A DNA stretch of 64,000 nucleotides from Shewanella profunda (GCF_023283765.1 NZ_JAKILG010000005.1:100758-164757); one strand, 5' to 3'. Shown: positions 21,201-28,868, counted from the first letter of the stretch. Translations and numbers: made by a program. Notes: a model not told the origin generated them from the sequence alone.

Positions 21201-21408
21201 CCAGGTAGGTAATGCGTTGCTCCACTTCCAGCGGTGAGTAGCCTGGGGCTTCTGTATTGATTTGCACCTGGACATTGGTGATATCGGGTACCGCGTCAAT
21301 GGGTAGCTGCTGATAGTTCCAGACACCCAGGGCGCCCGTTACCAGCACCAGAAACATCACCAGCCAGCGGCGTGCGATGGAAAATTGAATGAGTTTATCG
21401 ATCATCAC
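18265..21408 (-). CDS. czcA: Heavy-metal RND efflux pump CzcA
   Basis: A 1047-residue inner-membrane RND proton antiporter of the HME family. An N-terminal helix precedes LPIDAVPDITNVQVQINTEA. Two large periplasmic loops and 12 membrane segments are visible. The transmembrane helix 4 motif reads DFGLIVDGAVIIVEN, which fits the zinc/cobalt/cadmium HME1 signature better than the copper or nickel signatures. The late FMPTEFIPNLDEGD-like segment (GTEFIPNLDEGDIAIQ) is also typical. It forms a tripartite pump with CzcB and CzcC encoded just upstream. Regulation is probably from the PbrR-type promoter at 25319-25349, though an internal promoter is possible. Confidence 0.95.
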   Translation of the reverse strand: MMIDKLIQFSIARRWLVMFLVLVTGALGVWNYQQLPIDAVPDITNVQVQINTEAPGYSPLEVEQRITYLVELAITGLPYVESTRSISRYALSQVTVVFEKGTDIYFARNLINERLQQAKSEMPSGIDPAMGPVATGLGEIFHYAVHAKPGALMENGEPYDATALRTLQDWVIRPQLRLVPGVTEVNTIGGFEKQFHVTPEPSKLLAYQLSFDDLVAALEKNNANIGAGYIEKNGEQYLIRAPGQVADIPAIEKIIVARRDGLPITVADVAEVGFGKELRTGAATLDGEETVLGTAVMLLGGNSRTVSQAVSAKLLEINKTLPEGVVAEPVYNRTVLVDKTISTVQTNLVEGAILVVVVLLVMLGNVRAALLTAMVIPLSMLMLMTGMVQTKVSANLMSLGALDFGLIVDGAVIIVENCILRLAGRQHHLGRTLKLDERLQTVFAATREVFTPSLISVLVVILVNLPILALTGVEGKMFTPMAMAVIMALLSALVLSLTFVPAAVALFMTGHIEEKDNFIVRHSKRFYAPVLAWALKFRVLVLSAALIFVVLVGALATRMGTEFIPNLDEGDIAIQALRIPGTSLTQSLDMQFQLEKAVLEIREVKTYFARVGTAEVASDPMGPNISDGYVMLKDRSEWPDSDKTKAQLLEEIGEKLTLLPGNAYEISQPIQLRFNELISGVRSDLGIKVFGDDLTQLLKSGGEIAAVLNGIEGAEEVKVEQVSGLPILSINADRSAMYRYGLNVADVQDVVAAATGGEEAGLIFEGDQRFSIVVRVAEGIRGDLRALERLPIPLPEGGYVPLREVASLTLAPGPNQISRENGKRRLVVSANVRGRDLGGFVAEVQGKVAQQVKLPPGYWLEYGGTFEQLQSASQRLSLLVPVTLVMIFALLMMTFGSAKDAALVFSGVPLALTGGVIALWLRDIPLSITAGVGFITLCGVSVLTGVMMVSAFRDELNRGESVEQAIQGGAMLRLRPILMVALVAALGFLPMALNTSTGAEVQRPLATVVIGGIISSTLLTLLVLPGLYRLAWRKPKEIDDNGDPIAQ

Positions 21409-21479
21409 ACACTCCTTCGTTGAGCGGCGATAGAATGCTGCTCCGGCCGATGGAATCCAGAATGTCTTTCAGGGAGCTA

Positions 21480-22421
21480 TTAATCATCATCGCCAACCTC
21501 CCCTTTACCCAATTCCGCTTTCAAAATAAAACTGTTTTTGCTGACATACACTTCATCTGCGGACAGACCTGCCACCACTTCGGTTAGCTCACCGTCGGTT
21601 CGCCCCAAAGTCACTGTACGTGCTTCAAAACCTTCCTCACCCCGAACAAAAACGACAGGGTTATCCTCGACGATTTGCAAGGCTTCGTTGCGGATCACCA
21701 TTGGAGCGGCTATTTCGGCGCGGGTGATTTGCGCGTTGACAAAGAGACCGGGTTTCCAAATGCCATTCGGGTTGTCGATCAAAGCGCGCGCCATAATGGC
21801 CTGATTACCAGTTTGGCCAAGCGGCGCAATATAGATGATTTTTCCCTCTGCGATATGGGTCGAATCGAGACTGAGAATGCGAACCCGCTGGCCTAATTCA
21901 ACCTGAGCAACATCCTTGGGAAAAACCGACAGCTCCACCCAAACCGTTGAGAAATCCTGTACTACCAACAACGGGATATCCGTAGTGTGCTCGCCAGCGT
22001 TTGCATTCCGCTGGGTAACGGCACCATTGAGTGCGGATACTATCGAATAGGTTTTCAGACTTTCATTCGCTTCCACAGTCACCAGGGGTTCGCCTTTGCG
22101 AACCGGATCACCAACACTTTTTTTAACTTCCCGAATAACGCCGTCGAAGCGTGCCGTTACCGACTGTACACGCTCTGCGTTGGTGGCGACGACGCCATAT
22201 ACTGGCAAAACATCGCGGATGGTGCCCGAGGTAACGGTTGCCAGCGTAATGCCGGCATGTTTTATCTGCTCCTGGGTCAGCTCGACGTGGCCTTCTTCAC
22301 CGTGCTCTTCCTCTTCTCCGTGACCCGTCTCGGCGAAAGTTTGTCCAGACAACAGGGTGATCGCAAAGCAACACGTAATTAGACGGATAAATGATTTTTT
22401 TAACTGGGTATTTGATTTCAT
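21480..22421 (-). CDS. czcB: RND periplasmic adaptor CzcB, short form without alpha-hairpin
   Basis: A 313-residue membrane-fusion protein with a signal peptide (FIRLITCCFAITLLSGQTFA) and a short His/Glu segment (HGEEEEHGEEGH). The two lipoyl half-motifs, FDGVIREVKKSVGDPVRKGEPL and IVSALNGAVTQRNANAGE, are separated by only about a dozen residues. In ordinary CzcB proteins a 60-100 residue coiled-coil hairpin lies there. A beta-barrel domain (TVWVELSVFPKDVAQVELGQRV) and membrane-proximal domain follow. Its ATG overlaps the czcC stop (ATGA). It should bridge CzcA and CzcC, but a hairpin-less adaptor must contact CzcC in another way. Confidence 0.9.
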   Translation of the reverse strand: MKSNTQLKKSFIRLITCCFAITLLSGQTFAETGHGEEEEHGEEGHVELTQEQIKHAGITLATVTSGTIRDVLPVYGVVATNAERVQSVTARFDGVIREVKKSVGDPVRKGEPLVTVEANESLKTYSIVSALNGAVTQRNANAGEHTTDIPLLVVQDFSTVWVELSVFPKDVAQVELGQRVRILSLDSTHIAEGKIIYIAPLGQTGNQAIMARALIDNPNGIWKPGLFVNAQITRAEIAAPMVIRNEALQIVEDNPVVFVRGEEGFEARTVTLGRTDGELTEVVAGLSADEVYVSKNSFILKAELGKGEVGDDD

Positions 22422-23758
22422 TGTGGGGTTCCTGAAAATGTGTTGTCTTCGCCATACTGTGTCAAGGCCAAGGGCTCTGCTGTTAGCTGCTCAATTTCTG
22501 CACCATAGGTTAAGGCGGCTGCGGCCGCTTCGATCTGGGTGCGCCTGGCGCTCAATAATTCCTGCCGCGCGCTGACATAGTCGAGATACCCGTAGCGACC
22601 GCGTTGATAGGCCGCCTGAGTTTCTACCAGGGCCTGCTCAAGGGCGGGAATGATGGCGGTGCGCAGTGCCTCTACCGCGACAATGGCTTGTTTGCGGTTG
22701 TGAAAAGCCCGGAACAGTTGCGTGTGTAGATCCAGCAGCATTACATCGCGCTCTGCCAACACCTGATTTTTTTCGGCCAACGCGGTCGAAACGGCGCCGA
22801 CATTTCGCTTGCCGGAAAACAACGGCATGCTGAAACCCGCTACCAACGCGGTGTCATCGGTTTCCTGCAAGCGACGAACCCCCACCGACCAACTGATATC
22901 GGCACTGGATTGGGTTTGAGCAAGGCGTATTTCTGCTTCTTTGAGGCGGGACTCTGCTGCGAATACTTCTATCGCAGGATTTTTTTCAACTTTGGCGTAC
23001 AACAGGTCGAATGCCACGTCCTCGCCAAACTGGAATAGATCACCTTCCACTTTGTCAAAGTCCGGTGAGGTTACCCCCCACAGGGCAGACAACGACACTT
23101 TCAAATAAGCAAGCCGTTGCTGCTCCGAAAGCAAAGCGAGCTTCGCTTGCTCGGCAGCGGCCTGTGCCCGTTTGACTTCCGCCTCGGGTGTCGCTCCCGC
23201 CGTAGCCCGCTTTTTCACAATGCGTAAGCTCTCGCTCGCCAACTGGGCGGCCTCGCCAGCCAGGGTGACCTGCTCCTGTGCCGCTAGCACATCGACGTAA
23301 CGGCGGGTGACTTCGCCCAATAAGGCCAAGGATTCCACCTGTCGGCTGGCATTGAGCACCGACCGACTGTGGGAGATTACGCCTTGCCGTGCCGCGCGCT
23401 TATCCCCCATTTCGATGACCGAAGACAGCGCAATGGTGAGTTCAGCACCACCTGCACCGCTGAAGTCCCCAGTGCCCCCGACATTTTCAGCGTCAAATCC
23501 CAGCTCATACGCCGGTCTTAACCCGGCTGTTTCGGCCTGCCCTTGAAGGGCTGCGTAGCGGTAGGGAAAAACTTTCAAAGACGGGTTTTGTGACAGGGAG
23601 CGCTGCACCGCATTGGTCAGCGTGATCGTTGAGTCCCCAGGCTCGGCGCTAAGCCCCGACGAAGAAATGAAAAATAATAAACTGAACAGAATACATCGGC
23701 TTTTGATATTCCTCCGCCCCAAAGCGCCAGAACCCGGCGCAGTACGTATTGATAGCAT
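22418..23758 (-). CDS. czcC: Outer-membrane efflux channel CzcC (TolC family)
   Basis: A 446-residue TolC-family protein with an N-terminal signal region (ILFSLLFFISSSGLSA) and two outer-membrane-efflux repeats rich in Ala, Gln and Glu. Markers are LTNAVQRSLSQNPSLKV, GLRPAYELGFDAENVGGTGD, an internal QTQSSADISWSVGVRRLQETD strand region and YQRGRYGYLDYVSARQELL near the end. No lipobox cysteine is evident. It forms the exit duct of the CzcCBA pump. It precedes czcB with a 4-bp overlap. Confidence 0.92.
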   Translation of the reverse strand: MLSIRTAPGSGALGRRNIKSRCILFSLLFFISSSGLSAEPGDSTITLTNAVQRSLSQNPSLKVFPYRYAALQGQAETAGLRPAYELGFDAENVGGTGDFSGAGGAELTIALSSVIEMGDKRAARQGVISHSRSVLNASRQVESLALLGEVTRRYVDVLAAQEQVTLAGEAAQLASESLRIVKKRATAGATPEAEVKRAQAAAEQAKLALLSEQQRLAYLKVSLSALWGVTSPDFDKVEGDLFQFGEDVAFDLLYAKVEKNPAIEVFAAESRLKEAEIRLAQTQSSADISWSVGVRRLQETDDTALVAGFSMPLFSGKRNVGAVSTALAEKNQVLAERDVMLLDLHTQLFRAFHNRKQAIVAVEALRTAIIPALEQALVETQAAYQRGRYGYLDYVSARQELLSARRTQIEAAAAALTYGAEIEQLTAEPLALTQYGEDNTFSGTPQ

Positions 23759-23841
23759 ATGGTAGATCCTACTTATTTAAGATAATTCAAACCGCGCGTT
23801 GCAACGATAACGGCAACACAGAAAAAACATAATCGGTAAAA

Positions 23842-24198
23842 TCAGGCGATTGGAGGGCGGTACAGCGACGAGGATGGGGCCTCGGGAATGAGGGCTTGAG
23901 AGTCGTTATGCAACGAATGTTTATGCAAAAAGTTTGGGTGAGTCAGGTTACCGGATAAATAGACATGGCAATGGCAGCCATGGTGATGGCAATGAAACAG
24001 GCAGTCAGTGGACATATTCTGATCAGTGGGATCAGTAGCGGTCGAGCTATCCAGTACTCCCGATGATGAGCCATCGATGAAATCAGAGGAATAAGGGGCT
24101 GTATCCGAATAATTAATGGGATGCACGTCAGCCATCGCTGTCACTGATTGCAGTGCAATCAAGAGTAACAGCAGATAAGACAGTGCTTTTCGACTCAT
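23842..24198 (-). CDS. CzcI-like His/Cys-rich exported protein
   Basis: A 118-residue protein with a clear signal peptide (SYLLLLLIALQSVTAMADVH). A Ser/Thr/Asp-rich middle is followed by a dense metal-ligand cluster: DCLFHCHHHGCHCHVYL, then HPNFLHKHSLH. It sits directly before czcC, where czcI is found in Cupriavidus, so a periplasmic metal-binding or regulatory role is likely. The sequence match to CzcI is by position and composition only. Its ATG overlaps the stop of the 60-residue ORF upstream. Confidence 0.65.
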   Translation of the reverse strand: MSRKALSYLLLLLIALQSVTAMADVHPINYSDTAPYSSDFIDGSSSGVLDSSTATDPTDQNMSTDCLFHCHHHGCHCHVYLSGNLTHPNFLHKHSLHNDSQALIPEAPSSSLYRPPIA

Positions 24199-24377
24199 AA
24201 ACCGAACATAACCCCAATGAAATGGAATAAACTGCGAAGCAGTCCACCCTTGATTACGGATTCAATCCCCGATTGTCCCAGCGCCTTTCGTTTACCTGTT
24301 ATCCGCTTATCAAAGCGAGCCAGGTCGAGGATTTTTATTGGCGAGTTATCAAAAAAAGACCATTGCTTGTTGTTCAT
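24195..24377 (-). CDS. Small hypothetical protein between the CDF gene and czcI
   Basis: A 60-residue frame that starts 12 bp after the CDF stop and ends with an ATGA overlap with the CzcI-like gene. This spacing suggests a real operon member. It contains a basic DLARFDKRITGKRKAL segment and a hydrophobic C-terminus (LLRSLFHFIGVMFGL). The ribosome-binding site is weak. I do not recognise it. Confidence 0.4.
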   Translation of the reverse strand: MNNKQWSFFDNSPIKILDLARFDKRITGKRKALGQSGIESVIKGGLLRSLFHFIGVMFGL

Positions 24378-24389
24378 ATTGTGCTCGGC

Positions 24390-25289
24390 TCAGGACTTGA
24401 GCTGCAAGATACGGCGCGCACCATTCAACACAATCAAACCGATGATAAGGCCAATCACCAAGTCTGGATAACGTGAGCCCGTCCAGGCCACCAATCCACC
24501 GGCAAGGATCACCCCTAGATTGGCAATCACGTCATTGGCGGAGAAAATCCAGCTGGCTTTCATATGGGCGCCGCTATCCCGGCTTTTGGCAATCAACAGC
24601 AGACAGGTCACATTGGCCGCCAAGGCAACAAGCCCGAAGCTCATCATCAAAGTGGAAACCGGTTCACTACCCAATACTAATCGCCTTACCACCTCGCCCA
24701 AAGCGCCCAAGGCGAGAATGATCTGAAGCCAACCGGAAAAATGGGCTGCACGCAACTTCATCCGCACACTGTGCCCTACGGCATACAGCGCCACGCCGTA
24801 GACGGCGGCATCAGCGAACATATCCAGGGAGTCCGCAATCAAACCAGTGGATTGCGCCCACCAGCCGACAGTAATTTCAATGACAAACATGATGCCATTG
24901 ATTGCCAGTAGCCACTTGAGAATGCCAGCTTCTCTTTCTGCCTCCTGTTTTGCAGACGCCTGCGCACGGGCGATGGACTCGCTGGCGACGGGCATTGTAC
25001 TGACAAGTCTCGCGCCCAGACCGACTGATTGCATTCTTTTTTTAATAAGGTCAGCGTTATCACCATGGTAGACACTCACCTTGCGCTTGGGGGTATCGAA
25101 TTCCAATGTGACTTTAGGATGCACACTGTCCAACGCCATACGGATCATGCCTTCCTCTGAAGGACAGTCCATCTTGGGGACATGATACTCACTAACAAAG
25201 CCGCCATGAGAAGCGTCGTGTACTTCGGCAATTTGGGGAGTGTTCTCCGTCGCGTTATTTTGGCAATTGCCACCGCATGTGGTCGTCAT
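24390..25289 (-). CDS. Cation diffusion facilitator with N-terminal HMA-like domain
   Basis: A 299-residue protein. Residues 30-95 form an HMA-like ferredoxin fold (FVSEYHVPKMDCPSEEGMIR), with only one of the two usual HMA cysteines. Residues 120-299 carry six membrane segments of the CDF family. The helix 2 metal site reads DSLDMFAD (Asp156, Asp160), and the helix 5 segment is SANDVIANLG; the typical zinc CDF has HxxxD at both places. The usual cytoplasmic C-terminal domain is absent, since the protein ends right after helix 6. The N-terminus has CGGNC. It is the first gene of the efflux operon and is divergent from the PbrR-type regulator. It likely exports a divalent metal. Confidence 0.85.
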   Translation of the reverse strand: MTTTCGGNCQNNATENTPQIAEVHDASHGGFVSEYHVPKMDCPSEEGMIRMALDSVHPKVTLEFDTPKRKVSVYHGDNADLIKKRMQSVGLGARLVSTMPVASESIARAQASAKQEAEREAGILKWLLAINGIMFVIEITVGWWAQSTGLIADSLDMFADAAVYGVALYAVGHSVRMKLRAAHFSGWLQIILALGALGEVVRRLVLGSEPVSTLMMSFGLVALAANVTCLLLIAKSRDSGAHMKASWIFSANDVIANLGVILAGGLVAWTGSRYPDLVIGLIIGLIVLNGARRILQLKS

Positions 25290-25318
25290 AAAAAACCCTT
25301 GTTCTATCCAAGGTGGGC

Positions 25319-25349
25319 AGTTTAAACTCTATAGTTACTATAGAGTCAA
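25319..25349 (-). promoter_or_regulatory. MerR-type promoter/operator of the CDF-czc operon
   Basis: On the minus strand TTGACT (25349-25344) and TAAACT (25324-25319) are separated by 19 bp, the over-long spacer typical of MerR-family promoters. The spacer contains the dyad ACTCTATAG-TTA-CTATAGAGT (25326-25346). The same dyad recurs at 27793-27813. It lies between the divergent CDF gene and the PbrR/CadR-like regulator. Confidence 0.88.
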
Positions 25350-25366
25350 GCACAGAGATTGAATAA

Positions 25367-25774
25367 ATGAAGATTGGCGAGCTGGCAAAAAAGACGGATT
25401 GCTCGGTGCAAACTATCCGTTACTATGAAAAAGAACAGTTGCTGTGCACGACACAGCGTAGTGACGGCAATTTTCGACTTTACGATGAAGCTGCTGTCGA
25501 ACAGCTGCTATTTATCAAGCTCTGCCGTAACCTGGATCTCAGTTTGTCCGAGATCCGCCAGCTACTCACATTAAAACGCTCACCGGGTGCGCAATGTGAT
25601 CAAGTCAATCGCATGATGGATACGCACATTCAACAAGTGGAAACGCGCATTCAGGAGCTGGTTCAGCTGCGCGAGCATTTGAAAGTACTTCGCCGCAGCT
25701 GCTCCAGTGAAAGGACGATCGAACAGTGCGGCATCTTGCAAACGTTAACCACTAATCAGCATCAGAAGCGGTAA
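25367..25774 (+). CDS. MerR-family metal sensor, PbrR/CadR type
   Basis: A 135-residue MerR protein. The N-terminal winged helix (MKIGELAKKTDCSVQTIRYY, ...GNFRLYDEAAVEQL) is followed by the dimerisation helix and the metal loop. Cys77, Cys112 and Cys121 are spaced as in PbrR-type lead/cadmium sensors (35 and 9 residues). It should distort the 19-bp-spacer promoters at 25319-25349 and 27786-27816 when metal binds. Those two sites share the same dyad, so it likely controls both the efflux operon and the PbrT-like gene. Its 3-prime end overlaps the convergent permease gene by 23 bp. Confidence 0.9.
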   Translation: MKIGELAKKTDCSVQTIRYYEKEQLLCTTQRSDGNFRLYDEAAVEQLLFIKLCRNLDLSLSEIRQLLTLKRSPGAQCDQVNRMMDTHIQQVETRIQELVQLREHLKVLRRSCSSERTIEQCGILQTLTTNQHQKR

Positions 25775-27740
25775 CACTTACGCGCTTGAAATCGGACGCC
25801 TGTGTTATCGGCGGTGATGTTGCGCGTTTTGATTTGGATAGTATTAAAAATACCAGGTAAACCAGAAGTACCGAAAGTTGCGCAAGCACGCCTTGCCAGG
25901 TGGATTTGACGCCAATCCAGTCAATCTCAAAACTCACAGGTAATGGCGTCATACCGATGATGGCCGCCTCCTGTAATGCCGACACAGCTTTGCCCATCAG
26001 GACAAATGCCAGCGCTAGCAGCAAGTAGGTGGTGGCTGAAAAGAATTTGGCGATCGGCAGCTTGACGGAAAAGCGAATCAACACCCACGCCAATATGGCT
26101 AACAGCAACAAACCGAGCGCAAAGCCACCACCAACAGAAGAATATTGGGTTGATACCGCCTGCGTTAACAGCGATTGATAAAATAATACGGTTTCAAACA
26201 CCTCCCGGTAAACCGCCACAAATGCCAACGCCACCAGCCCCCACAAGGTGCCAGACTTAAGTTGGGTATCGACATGTTGCTGAATGTAGGCTTGCCATTG
26301 TGCAGCCTGGGTTTTGCTATGCATCCAGATCCCAACATAGAGCAGTACCAACGCGGCCAATAAAGCGGCAATTCCCTCCATGATTTCACGATTGGCACCA
26401 CTGATCGTGATCAACGATTGAGCGGCGATCCAGGTGGCACCACCGGCAAGTAATGCCGCAATCCAGCCTATGTGGACATATTTAAGCGCATCCCGACGCC
26501 CGGTTCTTATCAAAACCGTCGTTAAGGCAATGATAACCAGCAATGCCTCCAGGCCTTCGCGCAACAATATGACCAGACTAGCAGTGAATAAAGTTCCTTC
26601 GGACAAGGTGGACTCTGATAACAAACGTTGTGCGTCATCCAACAAATGCCGCGTCTCCGCCATTAGCGCACCCAATTCTCCGTTTACGTCGGGGCGGCTG
26701 GTCAATTGTCGTAGTGCCATCATGTTGGACTCGATGGATTGGCGCAGTGCTTTGTCATGCGCATCGAGGCTGTTTTCAATCAGTTCAAAACCGTCCAGAT
26801 AAGCACTGACGGCGAGTTCACTTGCGGTTGAAAAATCTCCCTTCTGATGCGCTTTTTGGGCGGCTTGAAGTCGATTCCATGTGATTGCCAAGGGATCTTG
26901 GGATGCCTTGAATAATGCCGAGGGGTTAGCGCGTAAACTCTCCAAAGCTTGTAGGGTTATATCAGGGCGTGCTGCTGCCAGTTGCAGTGGGTTGTGATTA
27001 ATCAGCTGCAGTTTGGTAATATTCAAATCATTGTGAGTAGGTTCGCTGGATTGAAAAGCGAGTCCACCGACATAGAATGCCATTGACCAACGCTCTTGCT
27101 CCGTTAGTTGTTGAAAAGATGGCATGGCGGTGTCGTCAATGCCATTGGTAATGGCGTCGTATAAACCCAAAATTGATCGATTTAATGCCCGCTCTTTATC
27201 GGTAAAGTCCGTGGGTGCGGGATCGAGTTGTGCTGCCAGCACTCCGTCACCTTGACCAGATACTCCATGGCAAGATCCGCAGTTAGTCTCAAATACCGGC
27301 CGGATTTTTTCTTGAGGTAATATCCGTTCCGGCAGGGATAAATGTGGCATCAATCCCAACAATGTGCCGCGTAGGCTGGCACTCATTTGACGGATCTCAT
27401 CAACACCTTTCTTATCATGGATGGCCCTCTGCAATGCCATTGCTTGCACTGCGAGTGACTCTGCATCAGCAGTGGCGGCCAGCGAGCTCTTGCTAACAAT
27501 CAGTTGTGAAAACTCCACCATCTCCTGATATTCATTGTCATTAATTACCTGACCGTTTTTCACCGCTTCGGCATAATCAACGCCTATGTATTCAGCGAGC
27601 TGTGCCAGTTGCCGGAGTTGAGTAACGTTGTCTGGGATCTCAGCTTCATTCGCCCCGGCAGATAGAGAAAGTGGCAGCATCAGAAATATGATGGCATGAA
27701 GGGTGGCTCGTTTCAGGCGTTGCAATCTGCAATCAAACAT
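25752..27740 (-). CDS. pbrT: PbrT-type cytochrome c / FTR1 permease fusion
   Basis: A 662-residue protein. A signal-anchor (15-31) precedes a periplasmic region containing a c-type heme site, CGSCH at 154-158, followed by GVSGQGDG. The C-terminal FTR1 permease part has about seven membrane segments and the metal-binding motifs REGLE (394-398) and YREVFE. FTR1 permeases import ferric iron; PbrT of Cupriavidus, with the same cytochrome-FTR1 layout, is reported to take up Pb(II). It is driven by its own copy of the PbrR/CadR operator, so it belongs to the same regulon as the exporters. The substrate is inferred from context. Confidence 0.85.
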   Translation of the reverse strand: MFDCRLQRLKRATLHAIIFLMLPLSLSAGANEAEIPDNVTQLRQLAQLAEYIGVDYAEAVKNGQVINDNEYQEMVEFSQLIVSKSSLAATADAESLAVQAMALQRAIHDKKGVDEIRQMSASLRGTLLGLMPHLSLPERILPQEKIRPVFETNCGSCHGVSGQGDGVLAAQLDPAPTDFTDKERALNRSILGLYDAITNGIDDTAMPSFQQLTEQERWSMAFYVGGLAFQSSEPTHNDLNITKLQLINHNPLQLAAARPDITLQALESLRANPSALFKASQDPLAITWNRLQAAQKAHQKGDFSTASELAVSAYLDGFELIENSLDAHDKALRQSIESNMMALRQLTSRPDVNGELGALMAETRHLLDDAQRLLSESTLSEGTLFTASLVILLREGLEALLVIIALTTVLIRTGRRDALKYVHIGWIAALLAGGATWIAAQSLITISGANREIMEGIAALLAALVLLYVGIWMHSKTQAAQWQAYIQQHVDTQLKSGTLWGLVALAFVAVYREVFETVLFYQSLLTQAVSTQYSSVGGGFALGLLLLAILAWVLIRFSVKLPIAKFFSATTYLLLALAFVLMGKAVSALQEAAIIGMTPLPVSFEIDWIGVKSTWQGVLAQLSVLLVYLVFLILSKSKRATSPPITQASDFKRVSVTASDAD

Positions 27741-27785
27741 CTCGGTGTTCTCTTATTCATGAATCGCTAATGATTATTGATCGCA

Positions 27786-27816
27786 ATTGTAAACTCTATA
27801 GCCGCTATAGAGTCAA
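27786..27816 (-). promoter_or_regulatory. MerR-type promoter/operator of pbrT
   Basis: On the minus strand TTGACT (27816-27811) and TACAAT (27791-27786) flank a 19-bp spacer. The spacer holds ACTCTATAG-CCG-CTATAGAGT (27793-27813), identical in both 9-bp arms to the operator at 25326-25346. The pbrT start is about 45 bp downstream. Confidence 0.88.
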
Positions 27817-27970
27817 GAGAAGTAAAAATTACAGTCGGTTGGAAACCGTTTTGATAGAGAGGCCTTACCAAGGCTCGCTCCTTAATCTTACAGAGATCAT
27901 TGAAGGTGGATTGATACTGGAAAATCATCGACTTAACCGGGTGAGTGACATGCAGATTTGCGAGGTCCAC

Positions 27971-28207
27971 TTAACCGCCGCAACAGGTTCCTGTGTCTTT
28001 ATTGCCCTGTGACAACTGTATCGGCGGGCATGGTACCGAGCCATAGGAACAGTAGACACAGCAGTCACCGAGCTTCGGCTTCAATAAAACATGGCACTGC
28101 TCACACTCGTAGAACCACTGACACGCGTCGGTGGGCATGGATTCTGTTTTTTTATGGCCGCATTCGGGACAAGTCAGCACTGACTGCAAAATCACCTCTG
28201 GCATCAT
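27971..28207 (-). CDS. GDCCVxC-domain small protein (mer-associated)
   Basis: A 78-residue, cysteine-rich protein. It begins with a zinc-ribbon-like part (TCPECGHKK, then YECEQCHVLLKP), then the signature GDCCVYCSYGSVPCPPIQ, and ends in TCCGG. Some members of this family are selenoproteins; here every signature position is an ordinary cysteine codon. Its start overlaps the merP stop (ATGA-type overlap), so it is the third gene of the merT-merP unit. A role in binding mercury or another thiophilic metal is plausible but unproven. Confidence 0.8.
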   Translation of the reverse strand: MMPEVILQSVLTCPECGHKKTESMPTDACQWFYECEQCHVLLKPKLGDCCVYCSYGSVPCPPIQLSQGNKDTGTCCGG

Positions 28208-28491
28208 GGTGTTTCCGTTTTCACGATGGTCGATGGATAACCGGCATGGGTGGTCGCTTCGACCAATCTGTCAGCGTTGGTCAGGGAATCCTCAAAGGTT
28301 ACTACGGCTTGCTTATGCTCATAACTGACCTCGGCTTTTGTTACGCCTTGGACCTTGGTGAGTGCCTTTTTGACCGTGATCGGGCACATGGCACAGTTCA
28401 TGGTTGGCAGATCCAGCGTGATGGTTTGTGGCTTGGCCCAGGCCGAGAAGCTGGCGATGGTGAATACGAGACCGAGAATGATTTTCTGCAT
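28204..28491 (-). CDS. merP: Periplasmic mercury-binding protein MerP
   Basis: A 95-residue protein with signal peptide (KIILGLVFTIASFSAWA) and one HMA domain. The metal site is PTMNCAMCPITVKKAL (Cys-x2-Cys), followed by VQGVTKAEVSYEHKQAVVTF. ATG at 28491 is preferred because GGAG lies 6-7 bases upstream; a start at 28512 overlaps merT. In the known pathway MerP passes Hg(II) to MerT. No mercuric reductase gene is found nearby. Confidence 0.9.
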   Translation of the reverse strand: MQKIILGLVFTIASFSAWAKPQTITLDLPTMNCAMCPITVKKALTKVQGVTKAEVSYEHKQAVVTFEDSLTNADRLVEATTHAGYPSTIVKTETP

Positions 28492-28508
28492 GGTTAGCTC
28501 CAGAGTGT

Positions 28509-28868
28509 TCATGCGAACAGAGGAATCCAGTAGGTGCTGGTGACGAGCACCAGCGCCACGATTGCAGCGATCCAGAAAACCATTTGCCGCCGTTTCCGAG
28601 TTTGCGGCACAGCGCAGACGGTTCCCGGTTCACAGGTATCGACCGGTCGATAAACCTGCCAGCCAGCCCAACCGAGCAACAACATAACAAGCATGATGAA
28701 TACGGGACGGTAGGGCTCCAATACAGTCAGGTTACCGATCCAGGCCCCGCTGATACCCAGTGACAGGAGCACAAAAGGCCCAACACAACACAGGCTGGCG
28801 ACGGTGGCAGCGGTAATGCCACCGATGATAGGTAGCCTTGTGTTGGTGAATGACTCTTTTCCTGCCAT
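28509..28868 (-). CDS. merT: Mercuric transport protein MerT
   Basis: A 119-residue inner-membrane protein with three hydrophobic segments. The first contains the vicinal cysteine pair SLCCVGPFVLLSLG that accepts mercury from MerP. A second pair-like DTCEPGTVC lies in the cytoplasmic loop. ATG at 28868 has GGAG 6 bases upstream; a GTG at 28880 is a less likely start. It is the first gene after the MerR-type promoter at 28901-28932. Imports Hg(II), or a similar ion, into the cytoplasm. Confidence 0.9.
   Translation of the reverse strand: MAGKESFTNTRLPIIGGITAATVASLCCVGPFVLLSLGISGAWIGNLTVLEPYRPVFIMLVMLLLGWAGWQVYRPVDTCEPGTVCAVPQTRKRRQMVFWIAAIVALVLVTSTYWIPLFA

Noticed and set aside
27770..28012. 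Plus-strand frame of 80 codons over the pbrT promoter and the end of the GDCCVxC gene
   Set aside because: It covers the operator dyad and overlaps the opposite gene; no ribosome-binding site and no recognisable protein.
27971..28207. Selenocysteine in the GDCCVxC protein
   Set aside because: All signature positions are ordinary Cys codons; no in-frame TGA is present in the motif, so no selenium insertion is needed.
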